Shown piece by piece: positions 17,501 through 24,370 of a stretch of 64,000 nt of DNA (the stretch's first letter is position 1; each line of letters opens with the position of its first letter). The stretch is from Cupriavidus agavae. GTDB lineage: Bacteria; Pseudomonadota; Gammaproteobacteria; Burkholderiales; Burkholderiaceae. The notes under the pieces are model-generated. The model did not search any database. It was not told where the DNA came from and saw only the letters and a program-made list of their open reading frames with translations. Position numbers and translations under genes: made by a program. Location: the NCBI RefSeq assembly GCF_004217045.1, contig NZ_SGXM01000001.1, forward strand, positions 930,001 through 994,000. Reading direction: 5' to 3'.

Positions 17501-18630
17501 GCCAGCCGTTCGGCGAGGGCGACCTGATCGACGTGCTGATCGCTGATGTGCGCGCCCAGACCGGCACGATGATCCGCCGCGCCGATTTCAAGCTGGAGAC
17601 GCTGCCGGTGCACCACACGATGAACTTCAAGGTCATCGACGAGCACGGCCGGCAGCTTGACATGGGCCGCAACCTGGCCCAGTTGCGGGCCGAATTCGGC
17701 GGGCAGGCGCAGCAGTCGTTCCAGAACATTGCCGCACGCGATGTGCCGGCCGCCGAGGCGGGCCAGTACGAGAACCTGACCTCGTGGTCGTTCGGTGAGT
17801 TGCCGGAACTGCTGGAAATCCGCAAGGGCAACCAGACGCTGTTCGGCTACCCGGCGCTGGTGGACCGGGGCGACCACTGCGACGTGGAAGTCTTCGACGA
17901 TCCGCAGGAGGCCGCGCGCACCCACCACGTGGGCCTGCGCCGGCTGTTCGCGCTGCAACTGCGCGAGCAGGTCAGGTTCATCGAAAAGAACATCCCCAAC
18001 CTGCAGCAGATGGCGATGCAGTACATGGCGCTGGGCTCGCAGGAAGAACTGCGCAACCAGATCGTGCTGATGGCGCTGGAGCGGGCCTGCCTGCAGCCGC
18101 CGCTGCCGCGCAACGAGGCCGAGTTCAACGCGCGCAAGGAAGAGGGCCGGGCGCGGTTGTCGCTGCTGGCGCAGGAAATCGCGCGGCTGGTGGGCACCAT
18201 CCTGGCCGAATACGCGGGTTTGCCGCGCAAGCTGTTGCAGGCCAAGCCGTTCGGCTCGGCCTACCAGGACCTGGAAGCCCAGTTGGGCCGGCTGATGGGC
18301 AAGAACTTCGTCGCCGACACGCCCTATGCCCAACTGGTGCATTTCCCGCGCTACCTGAAAGGCATGGCGATGCGCGTGGACAAGCTCAAGGGCGACCCGG
18401 GCCGCGACAGCCAGCGCACGCAGGAAATGTCGCCGCTGATCCAGCAATGGCAGCGCGCCGAGAAGCAACTGCGCGCGCAGGGCCGGGGCGTGGTCGTGGA
18501 CGAGCGCATGGACGAATTCCGGTGGATGCTCGAAGAGCTGCGCATCGCCCTGTTCGCGCAGGAGCTGCGCACGCCACAGCCGATGTCGGTCAAGCGGCTG
18601 CAGAAGGTGTGGGAATCGATGCAGCGGTAA
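14539..18630 (+). CDS. hrpA: ATP-dependent RNA helicase HrpA (DEAH box)
   Basis: A 1363-residue DEAH-box helicase. Motifs appear in order: GETGSGKTTQLPK (Walker A), DEAHERSLN (motif II), SATIDAKRF (III), then NVAETSLTVPGIRYVVDTG and QRAGRCGR (VI), followed by the helicase-associated and OB-type regions and the long DUF3418 tail typical of HrpA. These proteins act on messenger RNA and on stalled ribosomes. Residues 1 to about 95 are an extra Pro/Arg/Ala-rich lead with PRP and EAR tandem repeats. A charged SEK-repeat insertion (about residues 312-328) splits the two helicase lobes. The start at 14539 has no ribosome site. Confidence 0.95.
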   Translation: MSAQRPAKPAPAKPAVAPSKPASQQPAPRDAGGARPPRPPQSRPPRPPRPPRPPRAAHPADGAPREAREAREARETREPRPPRAPQPVRLANPLPDITFPEALPVSARRDEIAQAMLANQVVIVSGETGSGKTTQLPKIALSIGRGPAREGKPGGGLIGHTQPRRIAATSTAKRIAQELGTPVGEHVGYQVRFNDAMSAGASVKLMTDGILLAETQNDPLLRAYDTIIIDEAHERSLNIDFLIGYLRQILPKRPDLKVIITSATIDAKRFAEHFARDGKPAPVIEVSGRLYPVEVRYRPIQQDKPADAPARPEKSERSEKSEKARERDLFDGIVDAVDELCRLGPGDVLVFLPGEREIREAAEALRKHHPPHTEILPLFARLSVQEQERVFRPSNARRIVLATNVAETSLTVPGIRYVVDTGLARVKRYSYRNKVEQLQIESISQAAANQRAGRCGRVADGVCIRLYEESDYQGRPRFTDPEILRSSLAAVILRMKALRLTDIESFPFIEPPLGRAVADGYQLLQELGALDESNRLTPTGRQVAKLPLDPRVARMILAARDHQCLREVLIIASALSVQDPRDRPPDAQEAADQAHRKFMDEKSEFLGWVKLWKWFEEAVAHKKTNRQLQDQCRASFLSHVRLREWRDVHSQLLTTVSEQGWRLNETEPTFEQVHKALLTGLLGNVGLKLDEADGKGREYLGARGIKFHLWPGSLIARKVGRWIIAAELVETSRLFARTLARVEPEWIEQVGRHLLNVSWSEPHWEKKAGQVVAMERGTLYGLPVYQHRRVHFGPMNPKEARELFIRGALVEGEFDTRLPFFAHNQRLVREIENLEHKSRRQDVLVDDALIYAFYDRAIPADIHNQVSFETWYQAEAAQQKDRKLLYLNRDELMRHEAAGITTDLFPKILPVAGIDMGLTYHFEPGSHRDGVTLTVPLYALNQVRPERAEWLVPGMIKEKVHLLLKSLPQKLRRHCVPLPEYAAGFVERQPFGEGDLIDVLIADVRAQTGTMIRRADFKLETLPVHHTMNFKVIDEHGRQLDMGRNLAQLRAEFGGQAQQSFQNIAARDVPAAEAGQYENLTSWSFGELPELLEIRKGNQTLFGYPALVDRGDHCDVEVFDDPQEAARTHHVGLRRLFALQLREQVRFIEKNIPNLQQMAMQYMALGSQEELRNQIVLMALERACLQPPLPRNEAEFNARKEEGRARLSLLAQEIARLVGTILAEYAGLPRKLLQAKPFGSAYQDLEAQLGRLMGKNFVADTPYAQLVHFPRYLKGMAMRVDKLKGDPGRDSQRTQEMSPLIQQWQRAEKQLRAQGRGVVVDERMDEFRWMLEELRIALFAQELRTPQPMSVKRLQKVWESMQR

Positions 18631-18652
18631 GGCCCTTGTCTCCCGCCGGTTT

Positions 18653-18684
18653 TCTCCCCTCCCCGGTAAGGCGGGAGAGGGGGG
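18653..18684. repeat. imperfect REP-like palindrome after hrpA
   Basis: TCTCCCCTCCCCG and GCGGGAGAGGGG-type arms flank a short loop about 20 bp after the hrpA stop. The stem has mismatches compared with the better copies at 9843 and 29326. It separates hrpA from the next tandem operon. Confidence 0.6.
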
Positions 18685-18703
18685 CAGGCCACATGTATCC
18701 AAA

Positions 18704-18720
18704 TGTAAGTATCTCTTAAG
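18704..18720 (+). promoter_or_regulatory. possible response-regulator box (PmrA/QseB-like)
   Basis: TGTAAG and CTTAAG are separated by five bases, resembling the CTTAAK-N5-CTTAAK direct repeat bound by PmrA/QseB-type regulators; the first half matches four of six bases. A TAGAAT -10 candidate lies at 18761-18766, which is farther away than in typical PmrA promoters. Low certainty. Confidence 0.3.
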
Positions 18721-18795
18721 ATTCCGCCCTGTTCGTCAGCGCAATCCATAGCCGAAACGTTAGAATGCGCGGTTCGTATCGAAATCCACGGTCTT

Positions 18796-19776
18796 ATGCT
18801 CGCGTTGCGTCGTGTCGTAGCTGTTTCGGTTGGCGCCCTGGCGCTGGCCCTGGTGTCCGCGCCGGCTCTCGCGGAAGTGGTGACTATCCTCAACTCAGGT
18901 GATGCAAGCGTCACGCTGATCGACAAGGATACCCAGAAGGTCATCGAGACCTTTCCGGTAGGCAAGGAGCCGCACCACCTGATTGCCACGCCCGACGAAA
19001 AGTCGCTGATCGTGGCCAACGCCGTGGGGAACGACCTGGTCTTCCTTGACCCGGTGACCGGCAAGGTGCAGCAGCGCGTGCCGAACATCGACGATCCGTA
19101 CCAGATCGGATTTTCGCCAGACAACAAGTGGTTCGTGGCCACCGGCAACCGGCTGGACCGCGTGGACGTGTACCGCTGGGACGGCCATCAGCTCAAGATG
19201 GCCAGGCAGTTTCCGCTGGCCAAGACGCCGAGCCATATCGCGTTCACGGCCGACAGCAAGATTGCCTTCATCACGCTGCAGGATTCCAACCAGATCGCCG
19301 CCATCGACCTGACCACGATGAACGTGATGTGGGTCATGGAGGCCGGCTCGGCGCCGGCCGGCATCTGGGTCACGCCCGATCAGAAGTACCTGCTGGTGGG
19401 CATGACCGGCGCCGATTACGTGGCCGTGATCGACTGGCGCACGCGCACCGTGGTCAAGCAGATCCAGACCGGCAAGGGCGCGCACAACTTCCGCGCGGTG
19501 GGCGACAAGCGCCACCTGTTCCTGACCAACCGCGTGTCGGGCTCGATCAGCATTATCGACCAGCAGACGCTGTCGAAGGTGGGCGACATCACGGGCCTGC
19601 TGCCCGGCCCGGACGACATGGAACTGACCGCCGACGGCAAGACGCTGTGGGTGACGTTCCGCTGGGCGCGCTCGGTGGGCCTGATCGACGTGGCCAGCCG
19701 CAAGCTGGTCAAGACCATCCGTGTCGGCAAATCGCCACATGGGATCTACTTCAAGACGCGCGCGCCGCTGTACTGA
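18796..19776 (+). CDS. secreted YVTN-type beta-propeller protein
   Basis: A 326-residue protein with a signal peptide (MLALRRVVAVSVGALALALV, cleavage probably after APALA). The mature part consists of repeated four-strand blades with the pattern G-[KT]-x-P-H-x(4)-PD, for example VGKEPHHLIATPDEKSLIVAN and VGKSPHGIYFK. Such seven-bladed propellers are periplasmic or surface scaffolds; some bind metals or nitrous-oxide/nitrite-related partners, but no ligand residues can be assigned here. It is the first gene of a tight group: one base separates it from the deacetylase gene. It has no clear ribosome site. Confidence 0.85.
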   Translation: MLALRRVVAVSVGALALALVSAPALAEVVTILNSGDASVTLIDKDTQKVIETFPVGKEPHHLIATPDEKSLIVANAVGNDLVFLDPVTGKVQQRVPNIDDPYQIGFSPDNKWFVATGNRLDRVDVYRWDGHQLKMARQFPLAKTPSHIAFTADSKIAFITLQDSNQIAAIDLTTMNVMWVMEAGSAPAGIWVTPDQKYLLVGMTGADYVAVIDWRTRTVVKQIQTGKGAHNFRAVGDKRHLFLTNRVSGSISIIDQQTLSKVGDITGLLPGPDDMELTADGKTLWVTFRWARSVGLIDVASRKLVKTIRVGKSPHGIYFKTRAPLY

Positions 19777-19777
19777 C

Positions 19778-20611
19778 ATGCGCCGGCTGATCTCGCGCCT
19801 CGCGGCCCTGCTGCTGGCTGCCACCGGTGCGGTGGGGCTGGCTGATGCCGCGCCCCCGGCCGCGCCCCATGCCGGCAACTGCCGCGCCGGCACGCTCTAC
19901 CTCACGTTTGACACCGGCAGCATGAGCCAGGCCGAACTGATCGCCCGGACGCTGCGCAAGCACCAGATCCGCGCCACGTTCTTCCTGGCCAGCGAGCCCA
20001 CCGTCAACAAAGACAATTCGCTCGACCCGGCCTGGGCGCCGTACTGGAAGGCGCTGGCCGCCGACGGCCACGCTTTCGGTACGCACACGTTCGACCATGT
20101 CTACCTGCGCGGCGTCAAGGACGGCCAGGTGACCATGCGCCCGCAGTTCGGCGCGCAGGCCGGGCACGACATCGTGATGACGCAGGCGTCGTTCTGCACC
20201 GAACTGCGCCGCAGCGCGCAGGCGTTCCAGTCGATGACGGGCCAGGAGATGGTGCCGCTGTGGCGCGCGCCGGGCGGCCGTACCGCGCCGCAGACGCTGG
20301 CCTGGGCCGAGCAGTGCGGCTTCCGGCACGTGGGCTGGGCGCCGGCCGGCTTCCTGGGCGATGAGCTGTCTTCCGAGAAATTTCCGAACCAGGCGCTGCT
20401 CGACAAGGCGCTGCGCAACCTGCGGGATGGCGATATTACGATGGCCCACCTGGGTATCTGGTCGCGCAAGGACCCGTGGGCGCCGGCCGTGCTCGATCCG
20501 CTGCTGACCGGGCTCGAACAGAAGGGGTTCTGCTTCGCCACGCTGCGCGAGCACCCTCTATATAAGAAGTGGGTGGCCGGGCAGGGGCACAGCGTGGGAG
20601 CGAAACCGTAA
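19778..20611 (+). CDS. secreted polysaccharide deacetylase-like protein (NodB fold) with altered metal motif
   Basis: A 277-residue protein starting MRRLISRLAALLLAATGAVG, with a signal peptide. The NodB homology region runs from about residue 39. Motif 1 reads LTFDTGS: the catalytic Asp is present, but the second Asp, which normally binds the metal in TFDDG, is Thr. Motif 2 keeps both histidines (THTFDH) and a later motif has LWRAPGG, so most of the active site remains. It may deacetylate a cell-wall or exported sugar polymer, with altered or lost activity. The start was chosen because the ATG lies one base after the previous stop; its own stop overlaps the next start (TAATG). Confidence 0.88.
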   Translation: MRRLISRLAALLLAATGAVGLADAAPPAAPHAGNCRAGTLYLTFDTGSMSQAELIARTLRKHQIRATFFLASEPTVNKDNSLDPAWAPYWKALAADGHAFGTHTFDHVYLRGVKDGQVTMRPQFGAQAGHDIVMTQASFCTELRRSAQAFQSMTGQEMVPLWRAPGGRTAPQTLAWAEQCGFRHVGWAPAGFLGDELSSEKFPNQALLDKALRNLRDGDITMAHLGIWSRKDPWAPAVLDPLLTGLEQKGFCFATLREHPLYKKWVAGQGHSVGAKP

Positions 20612-21606
20612 TGTGGGATGCCTTCACCAACTGGCTGGGCCTGTGGGTCGGGCAGGTCGAAGCCACGGTGTTCCAGGACGCCATCCTGCCGCTGGTCTAC
20701 AACCTCGGCTTCGGCGGCTATGCCGAAGACGCGTTCACGGGCACCGAGTGGCTGCTGGTGGGCGTGGTGCAGATCGCGGTGATGTTCCTGATCCTCGGCC
20801 CGCTGGAGAAACTGCGACCCGTCGAGGCCGTGACCGACCGCGCGGCCATCCGCACCGACATGCTCTACACGGTAATCCACCGGCTCGGGCTGTTCCGGCT
20901 GGCGATGTTCTTCGTGCTGGCGCCGCTGATGGACGGCATCGAGGGGCAGCTGCACCTGCTGGGCTGGCAGCGCGTGAACGTGGAGGACTGGTGGCCGGGC
21001 GTGACGTCGATCCCGCTGGTCAGCTTTTTCGTCTACCTGCTGCTGTTCGACCTGCTCGACTACTGGTACCACCGGCTGTCGCACACCTACCGCTGGTGGT
21101 GGAGCCTGCACGCGGTGCACCACAGCCAGCGCCAGATGACGCTGTGGAGCGATAACCGCAACCACCTGCTCGACGATATCCTGCGCGACGCCGTCTTTGC
21201 GGCCGTGGCGCTCGGGGTGGGCGTGGAGCCGTCGCAGTACGTGCTGCTGGTGGCGCTGTCGCAACTGCTGCAGAGTCTGCAGCATGCCAATCTGCGCCTG
21301 CACTTCGGCTGGCTCGGCGAGCGGCTGATTGTCTCGCCGCGCTTCCACCGCACCCACCATGCCGTGGGGCTCGGGCACGAGCGGCAGGGCGCCGCTGGCC
21401 GCCCGGTGCGCCTGGGTGGCTGCAACTATGGGGTGATCTTCCCGTGGTGGGACATGCTGTTCCGGACGGCCGTCTTCACCGAGGCGTACTACCCCACCGG
21501 CATCCGCGACCAGATGCCGCCGCCCACGGGCAAGGGCCGCAACTACGGCGCCGGTTTCCTGTCCCAGCAGTGGCTGGGCCTCAAGCGGCTGCTGCGGCTC
21601 GGGTGA
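20611..21606 (+). CDS. membrane fatty acid hydroxylase / sterol desaturase family protein
   Basis: A 331-residue membrane protein with about four to five hydrophobic segments. It contains the diiron-type histidine clusters HRLSH, HAVHH, HANLRLH and HRTHH, in the order expected for the fatty acid hydroxylase superfamily. These enzymes use oxygen to hydroxylate or desaturate lipids; the substrate here is unknown (fatty acyl chain, carotenoid, ether lipid or hopanoid-like lipids are all possible). Its ATG overlaps the deacetylase stop by one base, so the two are translated together. Confidence 0.88.
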   Translation: MWDAFTNWLGLWVGQVEATVFQDAILPLVYNLGFGGYAEDAFTGTEWLLVGVVQIAVMFLILGPLEKLRPVEAVTDRAAIRTDMLYTVIHRLGLFRLAMFFVLAPLMDGIEGQLHLLGWQRVNVEDWWPGVTSIPLVSFFVYLLLFDLLDYWYHRLSHTYRWWWSLHAVHHSQRQMTLWSDNRNHLLDDILRDAVFAAVALGVGVEPSQYVLLVALSQLLQSLQHANLRLHFGWLGERLIVSPRFHRTHHAVGLGHERQGAAGRPVRLGGCNYGVIFPWWDMLFRTAVFTEAYYPTGIRDQMPPPTGKGRNYGAGFLSQQWLGLKRLLRLG

Positions 21607-21675
21607 TGGGTGCCGCCGCGGCGCTGTGCTAGGCTTTCGTGGCTCTCCCGAACTCTCGAACCGTACCAACGCCGC

Positions 21676-22545
21676 ATGAACGATCTCTTCCGCGCCTTCG
21701 GGCGCGCCCTGGTCAGCCAGATGCATCCGCGCATGCTGATGCTGACCGTCATTCCCTTCGTCCTGGCCACCGTGCTCTGGGGCGGCCTGATCTGGTGGGG
21801 CTGGGAACCCATCATGGGCACCGCCCGCGCGCTGCTCGAAGGCTCCGTGTTCACCAGCTGGATCTACGCGATGCTCGACTGGCTCGGCCTGCAGTCGCTG
21901 CGTACCGTGGTGGCGCCGCTGTTCGTGCTGACGCTGGCCATCCCGCTCGTGATCGCCTCGATGCTGATCTTCATCAGCCTGTTCTCGGTGCCGGCCGTGG
22001 TGAAGCACCTGGACCGCAGCTACCCGGACCTGCACAAGGCGCGCGGCGGCAGCATCGCCGGCAGCGTGTTCCAGGCGCTTGGCAATACCGTGGTGTTCCT
22101 GCTGCTGATCGTCATCACGCTGCCGCTCTGGCTGATTCCGCCGTTCTTCGCGCTGATTCCGCCGGTGCTGTGGGGCTGGCTGACCTACCGCGTGATGACC
22201 TACGACGCGCTGGCCGAGCATGCCACCGCCGAGGAGCGCAAGACGCTGATGAAGCGCCACCGCGTGCCGCTGCTGGCGATCGGCGTGGCGGTGGGGCTGC
22301 TGGGCTCGGCGCCCACCTTGCTGTGGGTCTGGTCGGCTGTCATCATCTTCCTGTTCCCGGTCGTGCTGGCCGGCACGCTGTGGCTCTACGTGCTGATCTT
22401 CATCTTCTCGGCGCTGTGGTTCGGCCACTTCTGCCTGCGCGCGCTGGCCGACCTGCGCGCCGAACGGGCCGCCGCGGCACCGCCGCCCGCTGTCGACGTG
22501 ATCGAACTGGCGCCGTCGGACGTGCGCCGCATCGAACCATCCTGA
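21676..22545 (+). CDS. EI24 domain-containing membrane protein (CysZ-like)
   Basis: A 289-residue protein with about five to six hydrophobic segments, starting MNDLFRAFGRALVSQMHPRM. Segment composition and the FFALIPPVLWGWLTYRVMTYDAL region match the EI24/CysZ family, some members of which move sulfate. No sulfate genes are nearby, so transport of sulfate is only one option. The ATG at 21676 was chosen from the family-like N-terminus; no ribosome site is evident and the frame is open upstream. It is followed 12 bp later by the molybdopterin-domain gene. Confidence 0.8.
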   Translation: MNDLFRAFGRALVSQMHPRMLMLTVIPFVLATVLWGGLIWWGWEPIMGTARALLEGSVFTSWIYAMLDWLGLQSLRTVVAPLFVLTLAIPLVIASMLIFISLFSVPAVVKHLDRSYPDLHKARGGSIAGSVFQALGNTVVFLLLIVITLPLWLIPPFFALIPPVLWGWLTYRVMTYDALAEHATAEERKTLMKRHRVPLLAIGVAVGLLGSAPTLLWVWSAVIIFLFPVVLAGTLWLYVLIFIFSALWFGHFCLRALADLRAERAAAAPPPAVDVIELAPSDVRRIEPS

Positions 22546-22557
22546 AAGAGAGGCATC

Positions 22558-23358
22558 ATGGGTTTCGGTCTGATTGTCATCGGCGACGAGATTCTCTCGG
22601 GCCGTCGCGAAGACAAGCACATGCGCCGCGCCATCGAGTTGCTGGCCGCACGCGGGCTGGCGCTGGACTGGGCGGAATACGTGGGCGACGAGCGCGAGCG
22701 CATCACGGCCACGCTGCGCCGCACGTTTGCCGGCCCGGACGTGGTGTTCTGCACGGGCGGCATCGGCGCCACGCCGGACGACCACACGCGCCAGTGCGCG
22801 GCGGCGGCGCTGGGCGTGGAACTGGCGCTGCATCCCGAGGCGCGCGAGCAGATTGCGCTGCGCATCGCCGAATCGGCGGAAGGCGACCCGGTCAAGGCTG
22901 ACCTGGCCCGGCCCGAGAACCAGCACCGCTTCAAGATGGGCGAGTTCCCGGTGGGCGCCCGCATCATCCCGAACAGCTACAACCGCATTCCGGGCTTCTC
23001 GGTGGCCGACCACCACTTCATGCCGGGCTTCCCGGTCATGGCCTGGCCGATGATGGAATGGGTGCTCGACCACTACTACACGCACCTGTTCCACCTGGAC
23101 GCCGAGCAGTCGCGCGCGTTCTACGTGTTCGAGGCGCCCGAATCGACGCTGACGCCGCTGATGGAGCGGGTGCAGGAAGTCTTCCCGGGCATCCGCGTGT
23201 TCAGCCTGCCCTCGGTGGGCGACGTCAGCCGTGGTGACCGCTTCGGACGCCGGCACATCGATCTGGGCGTGAAGGGGCCAGCCGGGCTGGTGGCGCCGGC
23301 CTACGCGATGCTGCTGGAAGGCGTGCGGGGGATGGGCTTCGAGGTGGTGGAGCAGTAG
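22558..23358 (+). CDS. molybdopterin-binding (MoCF/CinA-type) domain protein
   Basis: A 266-residue soluble protein starting MGFGLIVIGDEILSGRREDKH. The first 170 residues are the MoaB/Mog-like fold, with the IGDEILSGR entry and the GGIGATPDDHTR loop shared with CinA N-terminal domains. It lacks the C-terminal CinA deamidase domain. The family has been linked to molybdopterin binding or nucleotide-related repair, but the exact role here is unknown. An AGAGAGG ribosome site precedes the ATG. It is the last gene of the rightward group and converges on the rhodanese gene. Confidence 0.85.
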   Translation: MGFGLIVIGDEILSGRREDKHMRRAIELLAARGLALDWAEYVGDERERITATLRRTFAGPDVVFCTGGIGATPDDHTRQCAAAALGVELALHPEAREQIALRIAESAEGDPVKADLARPENQHRFKMGEFPVGARIIPNSYNRIPGFSVADHHFMPGFPVMAWPMMEWVLDHYYTHLFHLDAEQSRAFYVFEAPESTLTPLMERVQEVFPGIRVFSLPSVGDVSRGDRFGRRHIDLGVKGPAGLVAPAYAMLLEGVRGMGFEVVEQ

Positions 23359-23377
23359 GGGTCGATCAACCGTTCCC

Positions 23378-23839
23378 TCAAGCCCCGAACCACGGCAAGC
23401 CGCGCACGCACCAGCCTTCCACCGTCTTCCTGTGATGGTTGTCGTCACGCGGGCCTTCGAAGCCCTCCAGCACATCCATGGCGTACTGATAACCGGCCTC
23501 GGTGGCCACGCGCGCCGCGTGCTTCGAGCGGGCGGCGCTGCGGCACAGGAACAGGACCGGGGCGTCGGTCGGAATGCGCTGTTTGAGCTGGGTCACGAAG
23601 TCAGGATTCTGCGTGCCGCCCGGATAGGTCGACCACTCCACATGGGCGAACTGTTCCTCGGGCACGGCCACGCCGCCCACCCAATCCAGTTCGGCCTGCG
23701 TGCGCACGTCGACGAGCACGGCGCGCGGGTCGGCCTGCAGCAGCGCGTAGGCCTCCTGCGGCGTCAGGGCGCCGTAATACGGAAGCTGGCCCTGCTGGCG
23801 GTCGTGGGCGGTCTGGAGAAGGCTGTCTCGGGTAGTCAT
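23378..23839 (-). CDS. rhodanese-domain protein (sulfurtransferase)
   Basis: A 153-residue single-domain rhodanese starting MTTRDSLLQTAHDRQQG. The catalytic loop is CRSAARS with the active cysteine at residue 99, and the CH2A-like VDVRTQAELDWVGG segment precedes it. Such proteins pass sulfane sulfur to acceptors such as cyanide or thiols. The start at 23839 matches the family length; the open frame extends 80 codons upstream into the glnA regulatory region and is not protein-like. It is divergent from glnA. Confidence 0.88.
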   Translation of the reverse strand: MTTRDSLLQTAHDRQQGQLPYYGALTPQEAYALLQADPRAVLVDVRTQAELDWVGGVAVPEEQFAHVEWSTYPGGTQNPDFVTQLKQRIPTDAPVLFLCRSAARSKHAARVATEAGYQYAMDVLEGFEGPRDDNHHRKTVEGWCVRGLPWFGA

Positions 23840-24014
23840 GTTTTCTGACGGAGTCAATGAGAAGACGGGCGGTGTCCGGCGCGGGATGCGCCGGGACAAC
23901 AACGCCGGCGGGCGGGCGGCAGGGGGCTGGGAAGCGGCCGCGATCGGCGCTATTCTAGCGCGCGGCCGTTGTCGACGGCCCGAGAAATGGCATGGGCGGG
24001 CCGCCCGGCGCGAG

Positions 24015-24031
24015 TGCATCGTTATGGTGCC
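24015..24031 (+). promoter_or_regulatory. NtrC-like site 1
   Basis: TGCATC-GTTAT-GGTGCC matches 10 of 12 defined positions of the NtrC dyad TGCACC-N5-GGTGCA. It is the best of three sites placed exactly 30 bp apart. Confidence 0.6.
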
Positions 24032-24044
24032 TGCCGGCTCGGAT

Positions 24045-24061
24045 GGCACCAAGATAGTGCG
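24045..24061 (+). promoter_or_regulatory. NtrC-like site 2
   Basis: GGCACC-AAGAT-AGTGCG matches 9 of 12 NtrC positions. It begins exactly 30 bp after site 1. Confidence 0.5.
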
Positions 24062-24074
24062 CTGACTTGAGTTG

Positions 24075-24091
24075 TGCACTGTTATGGTGTT
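24075..24091 (+). promoter_or_regulatory. NtrC-like site 3
   Basis: TGCACT-GTTAT-GGTGTT matches 9 of 12 NtrC positions and shares the GTTATGGTG core with site 1. It begins 30 bp after site 2 and ends about 165 bp before the sigma-54 promoter, a usual enhancer distance. Confidence 0.55.
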
Positions 24092-24255
24092 TCATGAGTG
24101 GCGAACCCGGTTTCGCAGCCAGACGCCGTGTGATGCGGCCGGCGCAGCGAAGCGGAGCCCCCGCGTGACGTCGCCCCCTTCGCGGTGCGGCGCGCCCTGA
24201 CAGTGCACGTTTTTCGGGAAGTCCGTGCGATTGGCGGCCGCGGGGCGACTTCCGT

Positions 24256-24270
24256 TGGCATGCTTTCTGC
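24256..24270 (+). promoter_or_regulatory. sigma-54 promoter of glnA
   Basis: TGGCATGCTTTCTGC matches TGGCACG-N4-TTGC with the essential GG and GC exactly 12 bp apart. Expected transcription start is about 24282, giving a leader of roughly 90 bases before glnA. Confidence 0.75.
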
Positions 24271-24370
24271 TAACATCCCTCGTCCCTTTTGGGTGGCCTG
24301 GATCGATTCCCCGATCGGCCGCACAACAATGGCTTTCTCAGACACCGCCTCGAATTTCCAGGAGATAGGC

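Larger units (their letters stand above)
23840..24370 (+). other. 531-bp glnA regulatory region
   Basis: No gene is seen in this gap. It holds the three NtrC-like sites at 24015-24091 and the sigma-54 promoter at 24256-24270. The first 130 bp after the rhodanese start show nothing recognisable. Confidence 0.7.

Noticed and set aside
15481-18702. A 1073-codon minus-strand frame opposite hrpA
   Set aside because: HrpA motifs on the plus strand are unambiguous; the minus peptide shows only shadow composition.
20101-23475. A 1124-codon minus-strand frame opposite the envelope genes
   Set aside because: Opposes four well-supported plus-strand genes and has shadow composition.
24185-24370. A longer GlnA starting upstream in frame
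   Set aside because: The added segment covers the sigma-54 promoter, and the ATG at 24371 has a good ribosome site and matches the family.
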